Source: Sweltsa coloradensis
Lineage: Eukaryota > Arthropoda > Insecta > Plecoptera > Chloroperlidae
NCBI GenBank assembly: GCA_024449915.1
Contig: JAMZAV010000067.1
Coordinates: 496,001 to 560,000, forward strand
Direction: 5' to 3'
Length of the DNA stretch: 64,000 nucleotides
This document shows, piece after piece, positions 50,701 through 60,000 of this stretch (positions are counted from its first letter, which is position 1; each line of letters begins with the position of its first letter). Made by a program: the position numbers and the translations under genes. The notes under the pieces are model-generated. The model saw only the letters and a program-made list of their open reading frames with translations, did no database searches and was not told where the DNA came from.

Positions 50701-52179
50701 TGTACAGATTAAATTCATACCTAAAATGCCAACGTCGATTTTTTTCGACGTAGTGCAGAGCACATTATATAATTCAGTTATGTTGATTTGTAATGACACT
50801 GTTAATGTTTTAGATGAGTAACTTATTCTGCGCAACCAGCAAAAAGAAACACTTTTCAAACACAATGCCCAGGTAAGTCAGCCGCAACAGAGTTGGGATA
50901 AGTCCAATTTGATATTTTCCTATGATATATACATATATATATTAGAATCACAATTGTAAACTTGTCGGGTTATTTCGCCACGTCGATTTGACTTACCCAT
51001 GTCAACGTTTCTGGACCGCTCTGGGCCACGTCATCAGGACGACGGACTGCTGAAGCTCTCGCTCGGACTAGTTGAGTCGGAAGTAGAAGCGCAGTTGTTG
51101 ATACTGCGCATCGTCATCAAACACTGCCCAATAGTAAAAGTTATAAGCACGTGACCACACGTGTTGTCAAGGTAAAATATCGTTATTTCTCATTAGCGCG
51201 TGACATAGCACGTGTTGTCATAGTTTTCCTATTAAAGTTCGTATTTAACACTTCACACGCGGGCGTTACAAATTTAACACTCAAGTGGTTAACTGCACTG
51301 CCACTTGGTTCACTACCCTGTCCAAGTGTCCAAGTGGCAGTGCAGTTAACCACTTGAGTGTTAAATTTGTAACGCCCGCGTGTGAAGTGTTAAATACGAA
51401 CTTTAATAGGAAAACTATGACAACACGTGCTATGTCACGCGCTAATGAGAAATAACGATATTTTACCTTGACAACACGTGTGGTCACGTGCTTATAACTT
51501 TTACTATTGGGCAGTGTTTGATGACGATGCGCAGTATCAACAACTGCGTTTCTACTTCCGACTCAACTAGTCCGAGCGAGAGCTTCAGCAGTCAGTCGTC
51601 CTGATGACGGGGCCCAGAGCGGTCCAGAAACGTTGACATGGGTAAGTCAAATCGACGTGGCGAAATAACCCGACAAGTTTACAATTGTGATTCTAATACT
51701 TCGGGCCACGAAAGCCTTAAAAACTTTATATATATATATATATAATATAATTATATATATATGATATTATATATATATATTATATGTAATTGATTAGAAT
51801 CACAATTGTAAACTTGTCGGGTTATTTCGCCACGTCGATTTGACTTACCCATGTCAACGTTTCTGGACCGCTCTGGGCCCCGTCATCAGGACGACGTTGT
51901 CGTCCTGATGACGGGGCCCAGAGCGGTCCAGAAACGTTGACATGGGTAAGTCAAATCGACGTGGCGAAATAACCCGACAAGTTTACAATTGTGATTCTAA
52001 TACTTCGGGCCACGAAAGCCTTAAAAACTAAATATATATATATATATGCAAAATAACCTTAATCTTGCAGTAGATAAAATGGCCCTACCTTGCCAGTATA
52101 ACAGCCTTCTGCAGGTATCAAACAGCTTGTGATCGCCACCATCTTGTTCCATTGTTTCTTTATCTTTAAAGCACATCAT
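38703..52179 (-). CDS. OR-3: complete odorant receptor gene, 7 exons, 615 aa
   Basis: Tandem paralogue of OR-2. Exons (minus): 52179-52089, 50498-50003, 47432-46587, 46511-46412, 40196-40092, 39950-39795, 38756-38703; all junctions GT-AG, frame open from ATG to TGA. Hydrophobic segments fall near residues 74-95, 99-124, 163-186, 224-243, 484-507, 522-541 and 585-610, giving seven passes. The TM4-TM5 loop (about 252-464) is polar, with Ser, Asn, Gln and Glu runs, and is encoded in the 846-bp exon 3. The tail is AMNAAYKMVNTLNTFTN. The start was chosen at the first in-frame ATG pair; upstream there is only a TTG. Introns 2 and 4 hold a hAT-like element, a TTAA element, Helitron-like repeats and satellite. 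Function by family: odorant-gated channel subunit. Confidence 0.92.
41295..42265 (-). mobile_element. Helitron-like repeat, family R3, unit 1
   Basis: Plus strand begins CTAGGGAAAC and ends ...CTCACTCGTTCAA, so the minus strand runs TTGAACGAGTGAGCGTAGCG to CTAG. The left flank is A. A 68-bp segment at the CTAG end is repeated inverted about 300 bp inside. Next to that is a tRNA-like stretch (41664-41740, 'gggttcaatcccc' B-box). A (CA)n tract lies near the other end. It is directly followed by a second unit. Confidence 0.5.
42281..43263 (-). mobile_element. Helitron-like repeat, family R3, unit 2
   Basis: About 97-98% like unit 1 with period about 988 bp; the 15-bp spacer is TAAGAATTTTCTAAA. 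The same internal inverted segment, tRNA-like stretch (42652-42728) and (CA)n tract are present. The short ORFs inside are repeated identically in both units and hit nothing I recognise. Confidence 0.5.
43690..44656. repeat. 69-bp (3 x 23) satellite array in OR-3 intron 4
   Basis: The largest array in the window. Monomers vary, but the 23-bp register of AATGCA and ATG words persists. It is interrupted at about 43816-43978 by the GC-rich dispersed repeat. Mirror-like short ORFs on both strands are a product of the repeat. Confidence 0.85.
43838..43978. repeat. GC-rich dispersed repeat, second copy
   Basis: Near-identical to 26808-26952, including the GCGGCTTCAAGCCGC hairpin. It is inserted in satellite, so both ends can be read against the surrounding monomers. 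Confidence 0.75.
44659..45238 (-). mobile_element. Helitron-like repeat, family R1, inside satellite
   Basis: Plus strand CTAGCCCGCTTCGCG ... TCATACAA; left flank '...ggctagaA', right flank 'Taaaccagtacatc'. These rejoin as a satellite monomer, showing insertion between A and T without target duplication. Confidence 0.55.
45239..45625. repeat. 69-bp (3 x 23) satellite array, continuation
   Basis: Same satellite as 43690-44656, split from it by the R1 insertion. Confidence 0.8.
45651..46393 (-). mobile_element. Helitron-like repeat, family R2, next to OR-3 exon 4
   Basis: Minus-strand 3' end reads ...AAGCGTTTTTCTAG? in mirror: the plus strand starts TTGGATGAGCGTAGCGAGC and ends GCGTTTTTCTAG, then T. 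A 5-bp stem AACGC/GCGTT precedes CTAG. So here the element lies in plus orientation. The right edge is only 18 bp from exon 4. OR-2 shows the uninterrupted exon 4 flank at 20709. Confidence 0.5.
47719..48518. mobile_element. piggyBac-like non-autonomous element, 800 bp
   Basis: Flanked by TTAA at 47715-47718 and 48519-48522. 18-bp TIR CCCTTGGTTAACCACCTG. OR-2 intron 2 has the empty site 'cattTTAAtgaagc' near 22058-22070. Subterminal 'ccacctggggt' repeats. No transposase ORF. TTAA duplication and the CCC start are typical of piggyBac. Confidence 0.85.
48774..49809. mobile_element. hAT-like non-autonomous element, 1.04 kb
   Basis: 8-bp target duplication TGTTCACC at 48766-48773 and 49810-49817; TIR CAGTGGCGTAACT. 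OR-1 intron 2 shows the empty site near 1294-1301. Ends are very GC-rich (CCCCCGG; repeated GGGCAGCCC). The middle is AT-rich and non-coding. TIR and 8-bp duplication fit the hAT superfamily. Confidence 0.85.
51001..51040 (-). ncRNA. Hammerhead-like motif in left hairpin arm
   Basis: Mirror of 51598-51637 with one change that weakens stem II (GUGGCC against GGUCCA). CUGAUGA and GAAAC cores intact. Confidence 0.5.
51598..51637 (+). ncRNA. Hammerhead-like motif (C3-G8 core, CUGAUGA)
   Basis: Stem I GUC/GAC, CUGAUGA, extra C, stem II GGGGCC/GGUCCA (five pairs, one G.U), loop CAGAGC, GAAAC, GUU. Canonical core residues are all present. Confidence 0.6.
51853..51892 (-). ncRNA. Hammerhead-like motif in small hairpin, left arm
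   Basis: Exact mirror of 51902-51941. Confidence 0.55.
51902..51941 (+). ncRNA. Hammerhead-like motif in small hairpin, right arm
   Basis: Same sequence as 51598-51637, canonical CUGAUGA and GAAAC. Confidence 0.6.
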
Positions 52180-53775
52180 GGTTATTCTCATAATTTTACA
52201 CAAGGTCAGGAAAGATAATACAATTTCTCAGGGAAATTGCAAGCTTTGAGTGCAAATCGACATTGATTTTATGGTAGAATTTTTCAACGATGAACTATTA
52301 CAAGATCTTCTAGTTAATACATTTTCTCAGAAGAAAATATAGATAAATGTTTAAGTAAGTAGTGCCATTATCTGAAATAAAATCGATGATATCCTGAAAA
52401 GGTTGTCGTTGTCACCACTGAGATTTCCCGTTCTTATTTAACTAAACAGCTGTTTTACTTGCATATCGATTCAATTCTAGATGAACTTGCGGTTGTCGCT
52501 CAGGCGTGTATCTTAGCAACCGCCATTACATATCGTATCTATTCTGTCGCCAACGCACTTTATAAACACAACGCCATCGATGCGCAAATAATGTTCATCA
52601 AATGATCAGTATTTGAAATATAAAATAGCGACGAAGTTGGATGGATCCTTAACAGAAGTTTAATGTCTCTTGAATGAAACGGACTTTTTTTTAAAATTGG
52701 CCGACACTTGATTTCCAATTAATTATTAACATTATCTTTTAAAACATTAATTAATAAAAAAAATGGAAATCATAAGATCTAGAAAAGTTACTTATAATAT
52801 TGAATGAGTTGTTGATGTCAATTTTACAATAATTTGATCAAAAAATGATCTATTGACATTTAACAATTGAAAAATACTGACAATCGATAACACTAACATT
52901 TTAAAATCAAGAGATCCAGTGATACCCTTTGAAATGTCAATTGTAAATCAGTTAAAAGTTCAAAAAATGAGTTGATGCCATAAATTTAACATTATCAATT
53001 GTTAAACAAATTCTAATATCTAGTTTGGGGAATTCACCCAAAAACTTTCTACCTTGGAATCAGGGACTCAAACCACTGATCCAGCATAATTTATGCAAAT
53101 ATGGTTGCCTGTACAACAAAACAATGACGGTAAAGAAGTACTGACAAATATATTATATTATTTTTAGACAAGTTACCTTGTAAAAATTAAAATATCATTG
53201 TTTTACAAAAGATAACAATGAAATCGTTTGACACACACTCACAGTGACAGCCAGTCTCGCTACTGACGCTAGAACGTCGCACTGAATCAAGTTTTACCAG
53301 GCTACCCCGTGTGTTTGTTGTGTGGGTTGCTATGGCAACTAAGGGTCACGTATTGCGTGTTTGAGCTAACATAAAGCATTACTTTACGGATATTTCCTTG
53401 AAAACTTCAATTATTTAAACTTATATCAGCTTTCTTAATTTTTTACAATCAAAATACGAGGAGAAAATTGTACGTTTTGTTTAGTTCAACGTACGACTAG
53501 AAATGAATAGCTAGTATAAATAATTTATTGGAAAAACTCTTCAAACAACAAAAGGGTTTGTTTGTAATTTTAACGTAGAAAGTGTTGCATAAAAATTCAC
53601 AAAGGCTCAATGCTTATTAAATAATAAGTGGATGATGAAAGGCCGGCCATTTTCTGTCCTATTCATATAGAAATAATAACTGGGGCGTATTCCTGCCTTG
53701 TATTTTTATTAGGCATGTTCCTCGCCCTCTTATAGACAAATTGAAGTGGTGTTATTGGCAATCAATTATTTATAT
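52180..53775. other. OR-3 upstream region
   Basis: Paralogous to the other 5' flanks and free of large insertions. It contains the X-box block at 53326. The homology ends at about 53775, where a Penelope-like remnant begins. Confidence 0.6.
53326..53339. promoter_or_regulatory. X-box-like (RFX) palindrome upstream of OR-3
   Basis: Third identical copy, about 1.15 kb upstream of the OR-3 start codon, followed as in the others by 'taagggtcacgtattgcgtg'. Confidence 0.5.
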
Positions 53776-54090
53776 CGGTCAACTTTATCTGGATCCAAAC
53801 TCAGACAAGCTTTCGTGGTTGTAGGAATATTTTGACTTTGGAGTCTGTCAAATGTATCCTTTTGTCGATCTTTCACAACTTCCGCATTCCTGAGAGAATG
53901 TGCTTTAGTAACAAAATCAATTTTTTTGTTATTTTTTGTTGTTGGTGTGTTTGGTTTTGTTATTGTTTTTAATTTCAGTTTGTAACTTAATCTCTTGAAA
54001 AAGGAACTCCAATCTGAGTTCCGAAACGTTGAGTAGCAATTAAACTCAAGGAGTGGCGTAAACCGAAAAACACTATTATTTCTAAAAATA
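53776..54090 (+). mobile_element. Penelope-like 3' remnant
   Basis: Begins where paralogy with the other OR spacers stops. Carries a hammerhead-like motif at 53992-54033 and 'caaggagtggcgtaaaccg', which is found inverted near 36420. Non-coding here. Confidence 0.5.
53992..54033 (+). ncRNA. Hammerhead-like motif (U3-A8 core)
   Basis: Stem I CUC/GAG, core UUGAAAA, extra A, seven-pair stem II GGAACUC/GAGUUCC, loop CAAUCU, GAAAC, GUU. Confidence 0.55.
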
Positions 54091-54165
54091 AGTTAACATT
54101 TATATATATATATATATGGTCTGCGAGTGGACATGCCCAAGGCAACAAGTCTCTGTCGACACGTC

Positions 54166-54207
54166 GCCCCTGAAGATGGAGAATGTGACTTCTCCGAAAC
54201 GTCGGGC
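54166..54207 (+). ncRNA. Hammerhead ribozyme motif, canonical core
   Basis: 42 nt: stem I GCCC/GGGC, CUGAAGA, extra U, stem II GGAGAA/UUCUCC with loop UGUGAC, GAAAC, GUC. All core residues match the hammerhead consensus; stem III is minimal (ACGU), the type expected to work as a dimer, as described for Penelope-like elements. It lies about 130 bp before the GIY-YIG ORF. Confidence 0.7.
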
Positions 54208-54291
54208 AGGGAGGGGTAAGTGTGAACCTCCCTGTTATTCTTCGCGGAAAAAAGCCCCATTCAACAATAATTATTTAATATATATATATAT

Positions 54292-55270
54292 TGCTGCATA
54301 TATGCTGCATCTCATCATCATCCAGCCCAACTCAACTCGGTGGTGAACACACTGACCACACGCTCTAAACGACTATCAGATTCTGATCACTTAGCGTCGG
54401 AGAAGAAAACTCTGCGGGAGACCCTATGTGCTAATGGCTACTCACATTACAACATAACTAAAGCATTCAAACGTCAACCTAAAGTCAGTGACGGAGGAGA
54501 AATAGAACAAGAAAAACACCGTGCAACAGCTTATCTGCCTTATATCAAAGGTACAACAGATAAAGTCAGTAGACTGCTCAGGGCTCACAACATCAAGACC
54601 ACTTTCAAAGCACATTGCAAAATCAACACCATGCTAAGAAGTGCAAAGCAGTCAATCCCTCTGGAGTCGCAAGGAGTCTACGAGGTCCCCTGTGGTTCGT
54701 GCCCCCAAGTCTATGTGGGCCAAACAAATAGGAGAATATCGGCTAGAGTGAAGGAACACGAACTCGCAGTAAGACAGGACAAAGCAACATCCGCATTAGC
54801 TCAGCATGTAAGGAAGGAAGGCCATTGGATAGACTTTGCCAACACTAGAACTCTAGCAGTAGCCCCTGTATATTACCCTCGTATCATACGCGAAGCCATT
54901 GAGATAGAAAAACGTCCCTGCAACATTAACAAGCGAGATGATGCCCAGAGACTGGCAACAGCATGGAAACCAATCTTGGTCCAATACCAAGTGGTAAACA
55001 AACACATACCACCTTTAGACACAACAAACGCTACTACACAAGAGCCTTCCTCGAGCAACACAGTACAAATCTCTGCATTTCCAATACAACCTCGCCGCCC
55101 CGCACCTATTTCCACCACAATAGGAGGCATGCAAACTCGATCGAGAACGCGCGCAGTTGGGTTGGAGACTGTCAGTGTCAGTCGAGTGCGTGTTCTTGAA
55201 GAAGGAAGACGTACTAGTGAGTGACTCGTGATCATGCCAGATGCGATTCTGGCGAAACGTCGAGTGCCAG
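54292..55270 (+). mobile_element. Penelope-like retroelement, 5'-truncated, GIY-YIG endonuclease
   Basis: The open frame 54340-55224 continues an upstream open stretch reading HHHPAQLNSVVNTLTTRS, the end of a Penelope reverse transcriptase. RT thumb/linker follows (LRETLCANGYSHYNI; AYLPYIKGTTDKVSRLL), then the endonuclease at about residues 111-200: GVYEVPCGSC, VYVGQTNRRISARVKEHE (GIY-YIG in the form GVY-YVG, with catalytic-region R and H/E), and WIDFANTRTLAVAP. The 5' end is abruptly cut next to a TA repeat, as is typical. The reading frame is intact in what remains. A hammerhead-like motif overlaps the 3' end at 55224-55265. Confidence 0.88.
55224..55265 (+). ncRNA. Hammerhead-like motif with G3-C8 swap
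   Basis: 42 nt immediately after the Penelope ORF stop: stem I ACUC/GAGU, core GUGAUCA, extra U, stem II GCCAGA/UCUGGC with loop UGCGAU, GAAAC, GUC. C3 and G8, which pair in the active fold, are both changed to keep the pair (G-C). Confidence 0.65.
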
Positions 55271-55344
55271 GCTACAGACAAAGGTCTGTAGCAGCAAACT
55301 CATACAAGCGGCGGAATGTCCCGGAAGACAATATATATATATAT

Positions 55345-55960
55345 ATATATACTCAAAGTTTCGAAACTAACATTTGAGTTCCTTTATCAAGAGATAGAAT
55401 TATAAACTTCAAATAGAAACAATAACAAAAACATATATACCGACAAAAAGAAAATAACAAAAGCAGGCCAATAAAAATAAATAGAACAAATTTAAAAAGA
55501 TGATCCATTTAAAGTGATTTGAGCTCATGAACCATCCGGCCCTGTTTGCTCGTTGTTCAGACTCCTAGTCTCTGTCTCCATTCGACGACCCGTTGTTGCT
55601 TGACCCGAGGCCGGACCGCCGACATTAGTGGTAAAACCAATTATTTCTAAAATAAGATAACATAATGTCAAGCCACGAAAGAATTCGTCGACATATATAA
55701 ATTTATACATGTATAAGGAAATAACGAAAATAACAAAAATAACGAAAATATACGCAGCATTGAAACCGAAAAACAGAGCTACATTAATACATATCGGCCA
55801 CAAAAATTTCCGCGCTTATAATCTTTGTCGTTAGAGCGCCCTAAAACTAATAATACGAAAATCTAAAAAAAAAAACATGTTTTATATTATATAAAACTAT
55901 AGATATTTGAATAGTAAACTTTTGATAATACAAAAGTGAACTATGATTAATTATTAAAAG
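55345..55960 (-). mobile_element. Penelope-like terminal remnant in OR-4 spacer
   Basis: Paralogue of 36380-36980. It has a decayed hammerhead-like motif at 55352-55393 (GUU changed to UUU and one stem II pair lost). Shares 'ccgaggccggaccgc' and 'gccacgaaag' blocks with the OR-3 copy. Confidence 0.5.
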
Positions 55961-56289
55961 TAAACTATTGTACAACTTTCTTTCTTGCTTTCCGATTTAA
56001 ATACAGTTGTGCAGCTATTTTACATTAAATCTTATAATAACATTTCTTTTTATCTTGATGTTTTTTTTTCATGTTATATGCATAGTATGTAGACAAACAC
56101 AACAAAATTTAATATATGTACATAATACATTACAGAACAGTAAAGGATTATTTTAATCTGGTTTATGTTGTTGCAACGTGCAGTCAGAAATGACCTGAAG
56201 TTGTTTTCAAAGATGTTAATAGATAAAAATGTTGTAGAGAGTTAGAAGTAGTGGGAAGGCGAAAGAAGAGATGACATTTAATGTTAGAG

Positions 56290-56750
56290 AGTTGGGTGGT
56301 GGTACAGTGGAAAAAACTGCAGATCCGCGTAGTTCAGAAAAGTATTTTAAACGGAAATAGAGACTCCAGGACATCAGACCTAATATAACCATTCGCAATA
56401 CGATTAAGCAAAGCGATATCCGAACTTAATCTACGAGAACTTAATGTTGCAATATTGAGTAATCTCATTATTTCATTATTCATGTTTTGTGGAATTTCCG
56501 AAGGTAGGCACTTGATACATAACTATTGCAAGAACAAATATGACCACTCGGTCAAGCTGTTTCCGATTTTTTCGGCAGCCATTGTCCGTCTTGGAGAGTA
56601 ATATTCAATAATCAGTAAGATACATGCTGTATAGAATGTTCTTAAAGCTACAGGGTCATTTATGTCCATGAATCTATACAGATTACAGATACCCATTAAA
56701 CTTAGTAAAGTATAGAAAATACAATAAAAATAAAAATAAAAAATCACAAA
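56290..56750 (-). mobile_element. Decayed LINE RT fragment, OR-4 copy
   Basis: Third copy. The block around 56523-56747 still reads CNLYRFMDINDPVALRTFY and ACILLIIEYYSP, the best preserved of the three. The match to the LINE at 3384-5326 (LLYRFTDIRDPTALKSYF, CVLPVIEYCTP) identifies the family. Confidence 0.75.
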
Positions 56751-57069
56751 GTAAATAATAAATAATTCAATAGTAAAATATTATAATCCAATAGTTACCT
56801 ACTAAAATTAAGGGGAAATGGGCAAGTGAATCTATTCCCGTGTATAAAGGGAACAATTGCAGGGGAAAATAGGAAGTTGACTTCGCCCAACTATCCATAC
56901 ACTATACTATATACAATCATGTCAGTGAGATTTGTTCTTTATAAGCTTTGTCTTCTTGTCCACGTTAAGGTTATAATCTTGTGTGGGTCGATCATGTGAC
57001 ATCAGTGTTCTGAGGTCTCTGCAGTAACGGATACTTGCTCAAAGATGAACAGAGATTCACTTATTACGA

Positions 57070-60000
57070 TCAATTGGTGAAAGTGTTAAGAGTATTCACC
57101 ATCTTGTAGGCAGCGTTCATAGCCTAGAACACAACTTGGAATTAATGACATAGAAAGATATTCCAGTCATATTCAGTATTATCAATTAGCAGTGTATAGC
57201 AGTTTCAACATTCAATTTTACGAAATTCTGCAAAATGTTTTGTTATCTAAGGAAAATATTGTGTAAATCCTTGCAGAAAATATTGAACCTCAGGAGAACC
57301 GTTTCGCTACAGCAGCAGAATGTTCCCGTAGGATTATCACTTTTACTAAAAGCAATCTTTTGTAAATGTTTGCAAAATTTAAGTTTGGTGTTTCTCGCAG
57401 AATAATCCTGTATCCTAACGTTTCTTTGCTCTTGGTACACAATATATGGTGGGTTTTTATCAAGAATGAGGTGAGAACGTTTTCTGTGGTCCTTTTCCCT
57501 GACGATGCCGGGAAAAAGTTTAATTTTAACTTAAGCTTAGAGTTATAATTTTTTATTTTAAATCAAATGCTGTTATTTACTTTCTAATTTAGTGTTTGTT
57601 AAGACCTGTCCTTTAAAATTACAAATATTTTCACAATTTCTAGGCTTAATGTTGGATAATGATTAACGGATAAAAATGTATTTATAATTAGCAACGAAAG
57701 TACCCTATACGTCAACCAGCGGGCGCCCTCCTCAATTGTTATTAAAAATAAATAAAATTGTCCAATCATGTTCAATATTCTTGTGATATTTGACAAATAA
57801 AATAAATTGTATTAAGAGTCTACCCACTCAGTTATATAACTGATTTTCAGTGGGGGACAGTAAATCAAAGCGACTAAGCCTACCCTGTAGGCCCCGACGC
57901 AATCGACGAGTGAGTGATAACCAACCAAAGATCGATATTTTGAATAGGAAATATAGCAATCAGTGGTATGGACAGTGCGAACACCCGCGGATCAACGCCA
58001 GAATCAACAAGGCCGATTCAGAACAACTCTGAATTCATTATGTGCTTCGTTGCTAGGACGGCTCCAAAGTCACCGTTTACAAACTCCTAAGACACGAACT
58101 GATGGACTTAAGTCCAAATCAGAAGTTAAAAAACTTCTGGCTTTGACGGGAATCGAACCCTGGACCTTCTGCATTGGAAGCAGATACGCCAACAAAAGAC
58201 CAACAAGACACACAGTTTCTTTGTTTTGACATAGCCAAAGATTATCATGCATGGGTTTGTGCATGTGTTTTTTTTTTACAGTGATGTATTTTTAAATTTT
58301 AATTTGCTTATTTACAGCTCAGATTGTAGCACCCTTGATTTACTTATAGGGCAAAAATAAATAAATATATTAATAGAAAACAGCAAAATGAAACCGCAAT
58401 TTGTTGCGCACATTGACATTTAAAAAATATTTCTCAATTAATGGAGATTGTGATGACCTTATAATATTAGTTTAAGTATGTATATTTTTAAAAAGTTTAA
58501 AAAATCAAGGATGATTTGGTCAGTATTATCAACGTTCCCCATAACTCAAAATTATGATAACTAGCAATCGGTTTAAAGCAGAAAATAAGCTCAATCACGA
58601 ATTGATTAAAATAATCACCTCAGCAAAGTTCTTAAGAGAAAGAGGGTCTAGTCCAACAGGTTTTACTTCAATGGGAACATTAGCTCTGCTCATGATGACC
58701 AGCATAGACTTCTTGAATCTAGGAGAGGCTTCCAGCCAATCACAGCTGTAGACTGATTCAGTAACAGCATCATGCTGAAAAAATTGTCTTTTATTACATC
58801 ACGAAGGAAATATATCACGTAACATAACTAAAATAACAAACAATGAATAATATCGTATACACAATAAAAATTGTCAGGTATGAACCGAAGGTGCTAAATT
58901 TGATCCCGACTTACCTCGTCTGATATCCACTGTATCATCGCGTTACATACAAGGTACACCCCTGTAACAGTCACTAGGAGAGACCCACTTGATATCTTAT
59001 TAACAGTTTCTCCATCAGTCTGTTGGTAAAGTCAATATTTATTAATTTTATTGTAATCTAATCACTTGTTCGACAATGGACGTAAAATACCAAACTGAAC
59101 TTCTGAAATAATGTTTAAAATATCACAAACACTACCATGATTTTTAAATAAAAATCATTGGACTTTTCACTGTTATTAATATATTTATTTTATGTGATAT
59201 TTCGATTTCTTTGCAGAAATCTTTATCAAACTAACAATTAAAAAAACACAACAGACAAGACAAAAAAAATTATAAATATGCCTGTGTATTAGTAAGAAAT
59301 TAATAACAAAAAAGTTTTTTGAATAAAAAAAAAGAAACATAACATTAAATAAACATGTTGGACAGTTGGTGTATGCAATAATACTATTGATCTAATGATG
59401 AAATTGATGGACAGAAACTCTTCCAAATGGCTGGATAATTAACACTAGGCACACTGATTGTATTAGCCACACAGGAAATCAAACCAGCTTCCTTAATTTT
59501 TCGTGTAGTAGCATTGGATTCTTGTGCCAGGATTGAAGTGTTTTCCCAATTAATATGATGGTGATTTTCGTACATGTTCAGCGATTTTTGAAGTATCGAT
59601 CTTAGGTTATGTTTTTTTAATTGTAAGTTTGACAAAGATTTCTCTAAAGAAATCGAAATATCACATTAAATAAAGATATTTATAACAGTGAAAATTACAA
59701 TGATTTATATTTATAACGTTACTACCTGTTATATAGTTTGATTTATTATAAAATAACGCGATTAATGTAAGGATCTGGAATCCATAATTAAATCAGGATT
59801 ACATTTAAGTTTAACTTATAGGAAAGTATTACGATTATTAACAAATTAATGTAACTATTCCTCTTATTTACACAAACAAAATAATAAATTTAATTTAATT
59901 AATATTTATAAAGAAGTTAAAAGTTTTACACATAATTTGGAAAAGAAAAACAGGTTGTTACACCATCTATCATTTGGCCATTCAAACAATCAGGAAAAGA

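Larger units (their letters stand above)
50941..51697. repeat. Near-perfect hairpin: two 368-bp arms, 21-nt loop
   Basis: Left arm 50941-51308, right arm 51330-51697, equal length, only about three mismatches. Outer parts match the hairpins at 32650 and 51793. The inner ~265 bp is unique to this copy. Each arm holds one hammerhead-like motif (51001-51040 minus, 51598-51637 plus). Mirror ORFs of 68 codons are by-products. Located in OR-3 intron 1 beside TA repeats. Confidence 0.92.
51793..52001. repeat. Perfect hairpin: two 103-bp arms, 3-nt loop
   Basis: Arms 51793-51895 and 51899-52001. It is the outer part of the 50941 hairpin without the inner segment. Followed, as there, by 'acttcgggccacgaaagcct'. 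Confidence 0.92.
59143..59757 (-). mobile_element. Penelope-like fragment with inverted terminal repeats
   Basis: Minus-strand ORF 59635-59384 reads SLNMYENHHHINWENTSILA and ESNATTRKIKEAGLI, the C-terminal part of a Penelope endonuclease. About 80-bp inverted repeats flank it (59153-59233; 59625-59705), each with a hammerhead-like motif. OR-3 intron 4 lacks it (near 40318). Non-functional. Confidence 0.8.

Noticed and set aside
51151..51487. Two identical 68-codon ORFs on opposite strands
   Set aside because: Mirror images created by the perfect hairpin; no family resemblance.
54873..55281. Minus-strand ORFs opposite the Penelope endonuclease
   Set aside because: Antisense shadows of a well-supported plus-strand coding region.
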